Shown here piece by piece: positions 46,334 through 54,988 of a stretch of 64,000 nt of DNA. The translations under genes were made by a program, and so were the position numbers. Origin of the DNA: Desulfovibrio aminophilus DSM 12254. Lineage in GTDB: Bacteria; Desulfobacterota; Desulfovibrionia; Desulfovibrionales; Desulfovibrionaceae. Under the pieces are notes generated by a model. That model ran no database searches and was not told the origin of the DNA. It saw only the letters and a list, made by a program, of their open reading frames with translations. Each line of letters starts with the position of its first letter. The stretch's first letter is position 1. The stretch is from positions 96,803 through 160,802 of the forward strand of contig NZ_KE383876.1 in assembly GCF_000422565.1 (NCBI RefSeq). The letters are read 5' to 3'.

Positions 46334-46367
46334 TCTCCACGCCCCGTAGACAGATCACAGGACTCTA

Positions 46368-46396
46368 TTGACGACATACTTTTTAGCAGATATAGT
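46368..46396 (+). promoter_or_regulatory. Near-consensus sigma70 promoter of the RiPP precursor gene
   Basis: TTGACG and TATAGT lie 17 nt apart, with a predicted start about 15 nt before the ATG at 46418. This is the best-matching sigma70 promoter in the window. Confidence 0.75.
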
Positions 46397-46417
46397 TAAA
46401 CAAAATGGAGCACGAAT

Positions 46418-46537
46418 ATGAGATACGAAAAGCCTAAAATTCTGGCCCAAGGCACCGAAAGGATGGCTGATTGCCGTCCCAACAGCAAGCCGAGCGGGAG
46501 GCCCTGTAACCCTCCAGGACCTCGCGGCGGCAAATAA
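46418..46537 (+). CDS. Putative RiPP precursor peptide
   Basis: This 39-residue ORF is short but well equipped: GGAG 7 nt before its ATG, a strong promoter just upstream, a hairpin after it and a radical SAM/SPASM enzyme as the next gene. The N-terminal part has YEKP at residues 3-6 followed by Ile8 and Gly12. This is the YxxP-type leader pattern recognised by RRE domains in lasso peptides and other RiPPs. The tail, from Cys19, has two cysteines (19 and 30), five prolines between residues 21 and 33, one more at 35, and Gly-Gly-Lys at the end. It would be the modified part. I infer leader cleavage near residue 18. I do not recognise the precursor family. Confidence 0.7.
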   Translation: MRYEKPKILAQGTERMADCRPNSKPSGRPCNPPGPRGGK

Positions 46538-46608
46538 GTTCTGCCCTCCCGTCTGTGCGAGGGGATTTAAGAGATTTGGCTTCTCGGGAACTCATTGGTA
46601 ACCCGCGT

Positions 46609-46670
46609 AACAATACCGCTCAAAGTTCAATGGCAAGATGACCATTGGCTTGAGCGGTATTGTTATTATA
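46609..46670 (+). terminator. Long hairpin between precursor and radical SAM gene
   Basis: AACAATACCGCTCAA at 46609-46623 pairs perfectly with 46650-46664 (15 bp). Inside the loop CAATGG and CCATTG pair again. TATTATAA follows. It probably terminates most transcripts after the precursor and lets some read through to the enzyme, giving more peptide than enzyme. Confidence 0.8.
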
Positions 46671-46818
46671 AAATAACTACACCTTACAGCTCAAGCATTT
46701 CACAGCGTTGTCATTTTAATGCAATTCAAATCCAACCACCAGTTATGGTCCTCAAACAACCAATAAGTCAGTCATTAACACACCCATGACATGCCACAAT
46801 TAGTTAGGATATGGCGCA

Positions 46819-48294
46819 ATGTTTTTCAAAATAAAGTCAAATATCATTTTCAGAAACCATAATTCGTTCGGATATATAACAGATAATAGAAATTTCGGCT
46901 ACACAAGCAAGAATCACAATGAACGTCACGTCGGCGACAAAATATTATCTGAAAGCGGGGCGGTATTTTTTTCTGCTTTGGATAGAAAGCCAAAATCTAT
47001 CGATGAAATTGTACTAAAAATTAGTAAACAATTTTCAAACTCTAAAATCCTGACGATTAAGAACGATGCTATTGAATTTTATCGTACGCTTGAACATGAC
47101 GGATTCGTTGTTTCTGGTAAAACACTACACGAATGCGAAAATAATGATATAAAATTTTCATATAAAGTATTTGAGCCAGAAATACTGTACAATGCAAACG
47201 CATCTGCGAACTCATATAAATCTACACAAGATTTTTTTGAAGAACATTTCAAAAATAGACCACAACTAACAAATTTGCACATTGAGATCACAAGCAAATG
47301 CAACGAAAGATGCTTACACTGCTATATACCTCACGAAAATAAAACCAGCGAAATGGACAATGAATTATTTCATAATATAATACGACAATGCGCGAATATG
47401 AAGTTGCTGCATTTGACATTGAGTGGCGGCGAACCAATGTTACACAAAAGTTTTTGCGATTTTTTAAAAAAGTGCAGAGAGCACAATTTTTCTATAAATA
47501 TTCTTAGTAATCTCACATTGCTTAATGATAAAATCGTTAGAGAAATGAAAAAAAATCCTTTATTGGGGGTTCAAGCCTCATTATATTCCATGAACCCGAG
47601 CATCCACGATGAGATAACTCAAAAAAAAGGAAGTTTTGAACAAACAAAAAAGGCAATCTTGAAGTTAGTCGAAAATGACATCATCTTGCAAATTAGCTGC
47701 CCAGTAATGAAACAAAATAAAAACTGTTACCAAGATGTTATAACATGGGCGAAGAAGCACAATATCCACGCCGGAGATGATTACGTCATCATAGCAAGAT
47801 ACAATCATACAATACAAAATACTAATTGCCGTCTATCAATTGCCGAAGTTAAAAAAATGGTCATCGACAAAATAGCCAGCAACTCAAAATATTTTGAGCA
47901 AATAGAGAAGGAAACCAAGGAGAATAAGACACGTACTCCAGACGATTTTGTTTGTAGTGTTTGCAGTTCTTCTATTTGTATATCAGATAATGGAAACGTA
48001 TATCCTTGTGCTGGTTGGCAGGATTATATCATTGGTAATGTGAAAGAGACTTCTTTAAACGACATTTGGAACCATTCTGAGGACATAAAATATCTAAGGT
48101 CGTTGAAGAGACGTAATTTCCCAAAATGTGTCCACTGCGTTGACAAAGATTTTTGTACCATGTGCATGGTCAGAAATGCGAACGAAAATCCAGATGGTGA
48201 CCCGCTGATAGTCAATGAATACTTTTGTAATATCGCAAGACTCAACAAAGAGATATTTTATGAATTGAAGAATAAGCATACGTGTTCGTCATGA
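46819..48294 (+). CDS. Radical SAM/SPASM peptide maturase with N-terminal PqqD-like domain
   Basis: The 491-residue enzyme has three parts. Residues about 18-100 look like a PqqD/RRE domain, which binds the leader of a precursor peptide. The radical SAM core has cluster ligands Cys161, Cys165 and Cys168 in CNERCLHC and GGEP at 203-206. The C-terminal SPASM part has many cysteines (379, 382, 387, 397, 437, 440, 446, 449, 470) for auxiliary Fe-S clusters. Such enzymes form thioether or C-C cross-links in RiPPs. AGGA lies 9 nt before the ATG. The gene is strongly AT-rich, so it was probably acquired by transfer. The precursor ORF lies 281 nt upstream, across a hairpin. Confidence 0.85.
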   Translation: MFFKIKSNIIFRNHNSFGYITDNRNFGYTSKNHNERHVGDKILSESGAVFFSALDRKPKSIDEIVLKISKQFSNSKILTIKNDAIEFYRTLEHDGFVVSGKTLHECENNDIKFSYKVFEPEILYNANASANSYKSTQDFFEEHFKNRPQLTNLHIEITSKCNERCLHCYIPHENKTSEMDNELFHNIIRQCANMKLLHLTLSGGEPMLHKSFCDFLKKCREHNFSINILSNLTLLNDKIVREMKKNPLLGVQASLYSMNPSIHDEITQKKGSFEQTKKAILKLVENDIILQISCPVMKQNKNCYQDVITWAKKHNIHAGDDYVIIARYNHTIQNTNCRLSIAEVKKMVIDKIASNSKYFEQIEKETKENKTRTPDDFVCSVCSSSICISDNGNVYPCAGWQDYIIGNVKETSLNDIWNHSEDIKYLRSLKRRNFPKCVHCVDKDFCTMCMVRNANENPDGDPLIVNEYFCNIARLNKEIFYELKNKHTCSS

Positions 48295-48570
48295 CCCGCA
48301 CCAAGTTTATGTAGCGGGCTTATGTTGGTCTGTAGTCCGAGTGAACTCGTCCCTCTCTATCGCAAACTAGTCAGCTTTGAATGGCCGATGAGGGCAGAGA
48401 ACTAACTCAATCTAGACTAGCCCACATTACAACACATACATCCTGACCACAATTTTGCTCCAATTCTTTTCCCATGTAGGATTAGTCGTGGTTAATTTGG
48501 ATTAATGCATTGTATTTGACTTTTTATTGATACAAATTTTCTCAAATTATTCCGGCGCGATTTAAACGGA
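48295..48570. other. AT-rich intergenic right end of the island
   Basis: This stretch between convergent genes has no clear gene. A weak CCCGC/GCGGG hairpin follows the radical SAM stop, and a 27-codon frame (ATG near 48322) lacks a ribosome-binding site. I see no direct repeats or integrase remnant that would define the island boundary. GC content returns to high at about 48550. Confidence 0.5.
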
Positions 48571-51500
48571 TTATGAAGGGCCGGAGGCCTCGAAGACCCG
48601 CTGGTCGAGGTAATAGAGCAACGGAACCACCATGCGCGAGAAGAGCGTGGCCGCCACCTCGCCCGCCAGGAGCGAGATGGCCAGTCCCTGGAAGATGGGG
48701 TCGAAGAGGATCACGAAGGCCCCGGCCACCACGGACAGGGCGGTCAGGAGCATGGGCCGGAAGCGCACGGTCCCGGCCTCGATGACCGCGTCGTGCAGGC
48801 TCTCGCCGTGGGAGCGGCGCAGCTCGATGAAGTCCACCAGGATGATGGAGTTGCGCACCACGATGCCCGCCCCGGCGATGAAGCCGATCATGGACGTGGC
48901 CGTGAAGAAGGCCCCGGCCAGGGCGTGGGCCGGGACGATGCCGATGAGCGAGAGCGGGATGGGCGACATGATGGCGATGGGCGTGGTGTAGGACCGGAAC
49001 CAGCCCACCACGAGAATGGCGATGAGCACGAGGACCACGGCGAAGGCCAATCCCATGTCGCGGAAGACCTCGTAGGTGATCTGCCATTCGCCGTCCCACT
49101 TGAGGGACCAGCGGTCCCCGGGCGCGGGCTCCCCGGCGTAGACCCGGGTGAGCGGGTCGGTGCGGCCCGGGGCCTGCCAGACGCCCTTGCCCTCGGCGGC
49201 CAGTTCGTCCAGGGCCGCGTCCACCCGCAACATGCCGTAGACCGGGCTTTCCTCGGCCCCGGCCATGTCGGCGGTGACGTAGACCACGGGCCGCAGGTTC
49301 TTGTGGTAGATGGCCGGGGGCACGACGCGCTCCTCCACCCGGGCCACCTGGCCCAGGGACACGGGCCGTCCGCCCTCGCCGCGCAGGGGGATGGACGCCA
49401 GATCCGCGCCGGTGATGCGCCGGGACAGGGGCAGGCGGACGATGATCGGCACGTCCTCGCGGGCCGAGTCGTCGTGCAGCAGCCCGACTTCCTCCCCGCC
49501 CACGGCGGCGGCCACGGCCCGGCGGGCCCGCTCGGGCTCCACCCCGCTCAAGAGCGCCTTGTCCGTATCCACCACGATGCGCCGTTCGGCCCGGGGGCCG
49601 GTGACGTACCAGTCCACATCCACCACGCTCGGAGTGGCGGCCATGACCGACTTGACCTGCTCGGCCAGGCGCAGGCGGCCCTCCGGGTCCGGGCCGTAGA
49701 TCTCGGCCACCAGGGTCTGGAGCACGGGCGGCCCGGGCGGAACCTCGACCACCTTGAGCCGCGCGCCGGTGCGCGCCGTCGCCTCGGCCAGCTCCCGGCG
49801 CACGCGCCCGGCGATCTCATGGCTGGAGGCCTCGCGCTCGCCGCGCGGCAGGAGGTTGACCTGGATTTCGGCCTGGTCCGGCCCGCCGCGCAGGTAGTAG
49901 TGGCGCACGAGGCCGTTGAAGGAGAACGGGGCCGAGGTTCCGGCGTAGACCTGGAAGTCCGTGACCTCGGGCTGCCGGAGCAGCACCGCGCCCATCTCCT
50001 GGCAGGCGGCCGCGGTGTTCTCCAGGGCCGTGCCCTCGGGCATGTCCAGCACGAGTTCGAACTCGGCCTTGTTGTCGAAGGGCAGCATCTTCACCAGCAC
50101 CCCGCGCAGGGGGAACAGGCTCAGGGCCGCCACCAGCAGCAGGACCACCAGCCCCAGGAAGCTCCAGCGCCAGGCCGGACGCTCCAGGAGCCGGGTCATG
50201 AGCGCGGTGTAGAGGTGCGTGAGCCGCCCGCCCTCTTCCCCCTTGTGCCCGGCGTCACGGTCCAGGACGTGGAAGGAGGTCCAGGGCGTGACCGCGAAGG
50301 CCACGGCCATGGACAGGAGCATGGCCACGGACGCGCCGATGGGCATGGGCCGCATGTACGGGCCCATGAGCCCGCCCACGAAGGCCATGGGCATGATCGC
50401 GGCGATGACCGTGAAGGTGGCCAGAACCAGGGGGGCGCGGACCTCGTTCACCGCGTCCACGATGACCTCGGCGAAGGGGCGGCCCCGGGACTCGGGCAGC
50501 CGCGCGCGGCGGACGATGTTCTCCACGTCCACGATGGGGTCGTCCACCAGGATGCCGATGCAGAAGATGAGCGCGAAGAGGGTCACGCGGTTGAGCGTGT
50601 AGCCCATGAGCCAGTAGGTGGCCAAGGTCACGGCCAGGGTCACGGGCACGGCCACCATGACCACGAAGCCCGCGCGCAGGCCCAGGAACACGGCCACGAT
50701 GGCCCCCACGGAGAGGGCCGCGATGAGCAGGTGCTCCAAGAGCTCGTTGGACTTGTGCCGGGCCGTCTCGCCGTAGTCGCGCACCACGGTCATGCGCACG
50801 TCGTCCGGGATGATCCAGCCGCGCAGGGCCTCCACCCGGCGCAGCACTTCGCGGCAAAGGACGTCGGCGTTGACCCCGGCGCGCTTGGCCAGACTCAGGG
50901 TCACGGCCGGGAACACGCGGCCCGGGGCGTCATGGATGCCCTTGGCGGCGGCCGCCGGGCCCGGAGTGAAGAGCACGTAGTCCGAGGGCTCGTCGAAGCC
51001 GTCCGAGACGCGGGCCACGTCCGCGAGATACACCGGACGGCCGTCGCGCACGGCCAGGACCACCCGCGAGACGTCGGCGGCCGTGCGCAGGAAGCTGTCC
51101 AGCCGCACGTTCACCGAGGCCCCCTCGCGGGTCAGGGCCCCGCCCACGGCGGCCTGGTTCTGGGCCCGCAGGGCGTCGCCCACGTCCAGGATGTCCAGGT
51201 TCAGGTTGCGCAGCCGCTCCGGGTCCACCTCCACGGTCAGGCCGCGCCTGCGGCCGCCGATGAGCGTGACCTCCGAGACCCCGGGCACGGTCCGGGCCGT
51301 CTCCGCCGCCTCGGCCGCCACCTGGCGCAGGGTCCGGCCGTCCCGGCCCTCGCCGTGGAAGGTCAGGGCCAGCACGGGCACGTCGTCGATGGAGCGGGGC
51401 TTGAGAATGGGCTCGGAGCAGCCCGGCGGAATCCAGTCCAGGTGCTGGTAGAGCTTGGCGTAGGTCTTGACCATGCTCTTCTCCACGTCCTGGCCCACCA

Positions 51501-51828
51501 GGAAGCGCACCACGGCCAGACACCGGCCGTCCGAGGAGGTGGTGTAGACGTACTCCACCCCGGGAATCTCCCAGAGCAGCTTCTCCATGGGCCCGGCCAC
51601 GCGGGCCTCGATCTCCCGGGGCGTGGCCCCGGGCATGGAGACCATGACGTCGATCATGGGCACGATGATTTGCGGTTCCTCCTCGCTGGGGGTCTTCACG
51701 ATGGCGAAGACGCCCAGGAACAGGGACGCCAGGATGATCAGGGGCACGAGCTTGGAACGGACGAAGGTCGCCGTGACCCGGCCCAGGAGGCCGTGGGAGT
51801 GGTCGCGGGGGGCGCGGTCCTCGGCCAT
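48571..51828 (-). CDS. RND-family efflux transporter permease
   Basis: The 1085-residue inner-membrane pump has the RND layout of twelve helices and two large periplasmic loops. The conserved helix with ILVDDPIVDVENIVRRARL carries the proton-relay Asp residues. Helix blocks in the second half include LSLIGIVPAHALAGAFFTATSM and VVRNSIILVDFIELRRSHG. It is of the HAE1-like rather than heavy-metal type, because the metal-site motif is absent. It is 6 nt after the adaptor gene stop. The pair would need a TolC-like outer-membrane channel, not present here. Substrate unknown. Confidence 0.9.
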   Translation of the reverse strand: MAEDRAPRDHSHGLLGRVTATFVRSKLVPLIILASLFLGVFAIVKTPSEEEPQIIVPMIDVMVSMPGATPREIEARVAGPMEKLLWEIPGVEYVYTTSSDGRCLAVVRFLVGQDVEKSMVKTYAKLYQHLDWIPPGCSEPILKPRSIDDVPVLALTFHGEGRDGRTLRQVAAEAAETARTVPGVSEVTLIGGRRRGLTVEVDPERLRNLNLDILDVGDALRAQNQAAVGGALTREGASVNVRLDSFLRTAADVSRVVLAVRDGRPVYLADVARVSDGFDEPSDYVLFTPGPAAAAKGIHDAPGRVFPAVTLSLAKRAGVNADVLCREVLRRVEALRGWIIPDDVRMTVVRDYGETARHKSNELLEHLLIAALSVGAIVAVFLGLRAGFVVMVAVPVTLAVTLATYWLMGYTLNRVTLFALIFCIGILVDDPIVDVENIVRRARLPESRGRPFAEVIVDAVNEVRAPLVLATFTVIAAIMPMAFVGGLMGPYMRPMPIGASVAMLLSMAVAFAVTPWTSFHVLDRDAGHKGEEGGRLTHLYTALMTRLLERPAWRWSFLGLVVLLLVAALSLFPLRGVLVKMLPFDNKAEFELVLDMPEGTALENTAAACQEMGAVLLRQPEVTDFQVYAGTSAPFSFNGLVRHYYLRGGPDQAEIQVNLLPRGEREASSHEIAGRVRRELAEATARTGARLKVVEVPPGPPVLQTLVAEIYGPDPEGRLRLAEQVKSVMAATPSVVDVDWYVTGPRAERRIVVDTDKALLSGVEPERARRAVAAAVGGEEVGLLHDDSAREDVPIIVRLPLSRRITGADLASIPLRGEGGRPVSLGQVARVEERVVPPAIYHKNLRPVVYVTADMAGAEESPVYGMLRVDAALDELAAEGKGVWQAPGRTDPLTRVYAGEPAPGDRWSLKWDGEWQITYEVFRDMGLAFAVVLVLIAILVVGWFRSYTTPIAIMSPIPLSLIGIVPAHALAGAFFTATSMIGFIAGAGIVVRNSIILVDFIELRRSHGESLHDAVIEAGTVRFRPMLLTALSVVAGAFVILFDPIFQGLAISLLAGEVAATLFSRMVVPLLYYLDQRVFEASGPS

Positions 51829-51834
51829 GACCGC

Positions 51835-53022
51835 TCAGGGCCGGGCGAGGCGGTCGCCCTCGCGCAGGGTCTGGTCCGCCGAGACGACCAGCACGTCGCC
51901 CTCGGACAGGCCGGAGAGCACCTCGCGCAACATGCCGGGGGCCTCTTCCCCGGCCTGGGCCTGGAGGATGTAGGTCACGCCCTCGATCTCGGCCTGGAGG
52001 TAGCCGCCGCCGAGCTTGAGCAGACGCAGCCGGAGCACGCCGTCCGTATCCGCGACGAGCGCGGTGGGCAGTTCCCCGCGCATCCGCACGGCCTGGGCCG
52101 GGACGAGCAGCTTTTTGGCCGGATTCAGGGGCACGCAGACCTTGCCGAACAACCCGGAGCGGGGCTTGGCGTCGCCGGGCAGGGGCGGCAGCGGGGCCTT
52201 GACCCGGAAGGTCCGGGTGGCCGGGTCCACGCGCGGGATGACCGCGCCGAGGCTGGTCAGGAAGGGCTCGGGCGAGAGCGAGGGGGCCAGGCCGAGCACG
52301 GTCATGCCGATATGCAGCCGGGACAGGAGGCTTTCGTCGGCCTGGGCGTCCAGGTCGTAGCCGCCCTGCGCGTCGTCGATCTCGGCCAGGGGCGATCCGG
52401 CGCTGACGAAGGCCCCCTGGTCCACGTGGCGGCGAGCCAGGACGCCGGTGAAGGGCGCGGTGACGGTGCTGTAGGAGAGCAGCGAGCGGACCTCGGCGCT
52501 CTGGTGCGCGGCGGAGGACTCCTGGGCCGCCAGGGCCTCCTCGCGGCTCTTGAGGGCCAGGTACTCGGCCTGGGCCTTGTCGAAGTCCTCCCGGCTCACG
52601 GCTTGCTGGTCCAGCAGGGTCTTCATGCGCGCGAGCGTGGTCCGGGCCAGGGCCACCTGGGCGGCCAGCGCCTTGCGCTCCATGGCCGCCTGCCCCACTC
52701 CGGCCTGGGCCCCCTGCTCGCGCTGGCGCAGCTCGGAGTCGTCGATCTGGAGGATCGGCGCGCCCTTCCGGACCAGGTCGCCCTCCTCGGCCAGGACCGC
52801 CGTGACCGTGCCGGAGATCTTGCTGGAGAGCACGGCGCTCGTGCGCGGCTCCACCCGTCCGGGCAGACTGCGGCACTCCAGGGCCCGGCGCGCGGCGAGC
52901 GTCACGGTCTCGGCGCGGACCTCGCGGGGTTCGGGCGCGGCGGGAGGTTCGCCGCCGCAGGAAGCGAGCAGGAGGAAGGCCGCCAGAAGCAGCGGGAAAA
53001 CGAGCCGGGGGGGGAGTATCAT
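51835..53022 (-). CDS. RND efflux membrane fusion lipoprotein
   Basis: The 395-residue periplasmic adaptor starts with a lipoprotein signal (MILPPRLVFPLLLAAFLLLASC) and a lipobox LLASC. Half-lipoyl motifs flank a helical hairpin (GTVTAVLAEEGDLVRKGAPI near 75, and GVLARRHVDQGAFVSAGSPL). An ATG 9 nt earlier would place GGGAG only 1 nt upstream, whereas 53022 has it 10 nt upstream, so 53022 is preferred. It forms an operon with the RND permease directly downstream. It probably exports toxic compounds or a metabolite. Confidence 0.9.
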   Translation of the reverse strand: MILPPRLVFPLLLAAFLLLASCGGEPPAAPEPREVRAETVTLAARRALECRSLPGRVEPRTSAVLSSKISGTVTAVLAEEGDLVRKGAPILQIDDSELRQREQGAQAGVGQAAMERKALAAQVALARTTLARMKTLLDQQAVSREDFDKAQAEYLALKSREEALAAQESSAAHQSAEVRSLLSYSTVTAPFTGVLARRHVDQGAFVSAGSPLAEIDDAQGGYDLDAQADESLLSRLHIGMTVLGLAPSLSPEPFLTSLGAVIPRVDPATRTFRVKAPLPPLPGDAKPRSGLFGKVCVPLNPAKKLLVPAQAVRMRGELPTALVADTDGVLRLRLLKLGGGYLQAEIEGVTYILQAQAGEEAPGMLREVLSGLSEGDVLVVSADQTLREGDRLARP

Positions 53023-53068
53023 GTTGCGCATACTCCCGCCCCGGGCCCGTCCTGTCAAGCCGGGAAGA

Positions 53069-54775
53069 CTAGATTTCCATGCCCAGCGCGCGCACGGCGG
53101 CCATGCCGCCCTCCACGTCGACGGCGGCGGCGAAGCCGTTGTGCAGCAGCGTCACCAGGGCCTCGTAGGAGCGCGCCCCGGTGTTGCAGATGACCACCAC
53201 CGGCCGGTCGCGCGGCAGCTCGTCCAGACGTCCGGCCAGTTCGCCCTGGGGGATGTTGTGCCAGTCGCCGGGATGGCGGGCCAGGAACTCGGCGGCGTTG
53301 TCGCGCTCGCGGCAGTCCAGGAAGAACACGCCGTTGTCCGCCCGGCCGTCCCACAACTCCTCGAAGCGGTCCACCTCGATGCCCCGGTTGCGGCCGTCGA
53401 GCACGTTCACGGCCACGTTGCCGAGCACGTTCAGGATGTCCAGGGCGGCGGAGAACGGCGGGGAATAGGCCATCTCCACGTTGCTCAGGTCGTCGCAGAC
53501 CGGGGCGTGGGGCAGCATGGCCGCCAGGGCGTCCACCTTGCCCACCAGGGCGTCGCCGTTGGCGCCCAGGCCCTGCATCCCGAGCACGCGGCGCGTGGCG
53601 CGGTCCAGCACCAGCTCCAGGCTCATCAGGGCCCGGTCGGGGTAGAAGTGAGCCCGGTCCACCTGGGTCACGTGCACGCTCACCGCGTCGTAGCCCTCGC
53701 GCAGGGCCGCGTTCAGGTTCAGGCCCACGCCCGCGGCGGCGCGCTCGAAAAGCTTCACGCACCAGGAGCCGACCACGCCGTCGAAACGCGCATGGCCCCC
53801 GGCCAGATTGTCGCCGATGACCCGGCCCTGGCGGTTGGCCATGGAGCCCATGGGCAGGTAGGCGGGCTTGCCGGTGACGAGGTTCTTGACCTGCACGCAG
53901 TCGCCGCCCGCGAAGATGTCCGGGTCCGAGGTGCGCATGGTCTCGTCGACCACGATGCCGCCGCGCTCGGACACGGTGAGTCCGGCCGCGCGGGCCAGCT
54001 CGGAGTTGGGCCGCACGCCCACGGACATGACCACGAGGTCGGCCTCGATCTCGCCCTTGTCCGTGACGAGCCGCTCCACCTCGCCGTCGCCCTCGATGCG
54101 CAGCAGCTTCTCGCCCAGGCGGAAGGTCACGCCCTTCTCCTCCATGTGCAGGCGGGCCATGCGCGCGAGGTTCTTTCCGGCCACGGCGGGCAGGATCTGG
54201 TCCATGTATTCGAGCACCGTGGTCTCGATGCCCCACATGTCGGCCAGGGCCTCGGCCATTTCCAGGCCGATGAAGCCGCCGCCCACGACCACGGCCGAAC
54301 CGACCTTGCCCGAGGAAACCCGCTGGCGGATGGCCGTGGCCTCCTCCAGGCTGCCCACGGAGAACACGCCCGGCAGGTCCGCGCCCGGAATGGGCAGGCG
54401 CACCGGGCTGCTGCCCGTGGCCAGGACGAGCTTGTCGTAGGACAGCACTTCCTCCGCGCCCGTGGGCAGATGGCGTAAGGTCACGGTCTTGGCCGCCCGG
54501 TCGATGGACACGGCCTCGGTCTCGGTGCGCACGTCCACGCCCTTGGTGGCCTTGAAGAAGGCGGGGTCGCGGACCATGTGGAAGGCCGTGGACTGGAGCG
54601 CCGAGGCGTCGGAGACGTCGCCGGAGACGTAATAGGGGATGCCGCAGCCGCCGTAGGAGATGGTCCGGCCGCGATCGACCATGGTCACGCGGCTGTCCGG
54701 CTCCAGGCGCTTGAAGCGGCAGGCGGCCTTGGGGCCCAGGGCCACCGCGCCGATGATGACGACGTGTTGGGGCAT
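53069..54775 (-). CDS. CoA-disulfide-reductase-like FAD enzyme with C-terminal rhodanese domain
   Basis: The 568-residue protein has an FAD domain (GAVALGPKAA near residue 9, a relaxed GxGxxG), the redox Cys in YGGCGIPYY near 41-48 and an NAD(P) domain (VVVGGGFIGLEMA). The FAD-binding block TSDPDIFAGGD comes next, then a dimerisation domain. Residues from about 460 form a rhodanese domain with the active Cys in VVICNTGARSYEAL. This matches the CoADR-rhodanese/NADH polysulfide reductase type, which acts on CoA disulfides, persulfides and polysulfides, as expected for a sulfur-metabolising anaerobe. ATG 54775 begins the conserved nucleotide-binding strand. Confidence 0.9.
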   Translation of the reverse strand: MPQHVVIIGAVALGPKAACRFKRLEPDSRVTMVDRGRTISYGGCGIPYYVSGDVSDASALQSTAFHMVRDPAFFKATKGVDVRTETEAVSIDRAAKTVTLRHLPTGAEEVLSYDKLVLATGSSPVRLPIPGADLPGVFSVGSLEEATAIRQRVSSGKVGSAVVVGGGFIGLEMAEALADMWGIETTVLEYMDQILPAVAGKNLARMARLHMEEKGVTFRLGEKLLRIEGDGEVERLVTDKGEIEADLVVMSVGVRPNSELARAAGLTVSERGGIVVDETMRTSDPDIFAGGDCVQVKNLVTGKPAYLPMGSMANRQGRVIGDNLAGGHARFDGVVGSWCVKLFERAAAGVGLNLNAALREGYDAVSVHVTQVDRAHFYPDRALMSLELVLDRATRRVLGMQGLGANGDALVGKVDALAAMLPHAPVCDDLSNVEMAYSPPFSAALDILNVLGNVAVNVLDGRNRGIEVDRFEELWDGRADNGVFFLDCRERDNAAEFLARHPGDWHNIPQGELAGRLDELPRDRPVVVICNTGARSYEALVTLLHNGFAAAVDVEGGMAAVRALGMEI

Positions 54776-54854
54776 TGCGGATTCCTTCCTTGGCTTCAAA
54801 TGGTTGCGCGGCACAGCCCGCGCGGCTCGGCCGAATCCATACCAATCATCCATG

Positions 54855-54988
54855 ATTTCCGAAAGGGGCTTCGCCCCTCTCCAGAAACGCGGGGGGCTTC
54901 GCCCCTCTCCAGAAATGCGGGAAGAGGCTCTCGACTCCTTTTCCAAGCCGAGAGCCTCCCCCGCCTTTTCGTAAACCCCCGAAGGGGG
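54855..54988. repeat. Hairpin repeat cluster beside the ORP-type gene
   Basis: Two GGGGCTTCGCCCC units, a larger hairpin (GAGGCTCTCG/CGAGAGCCTC inside GCGGG/CCCGC) and a terminal CCCCC-GAA-GGGGG hairpin (54976-54988). The terminal hairpin abuts the stop codon of the gene at 54989 on the minus strand. Confidence 0.75.

Noticed and set aside
48322-48405. 27-codon ORF at the right end of the island
   Set aside because: No ribosome-binding site and no promoter; probably chance in AT-rich DNA.
46340-48570. Integration site or direct repeats flanking the AT-rich island
   Set aside because: I compared both ends by eye and found no matching direct repeats, no tRNA end and no integrase.
48793-53193. 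1466-codon open frame on the plus strand
   Set aside because: Antisense shadow of the RND pump and its adaptor, with repetitive Gly/Gln/His-rich translation and no family features.
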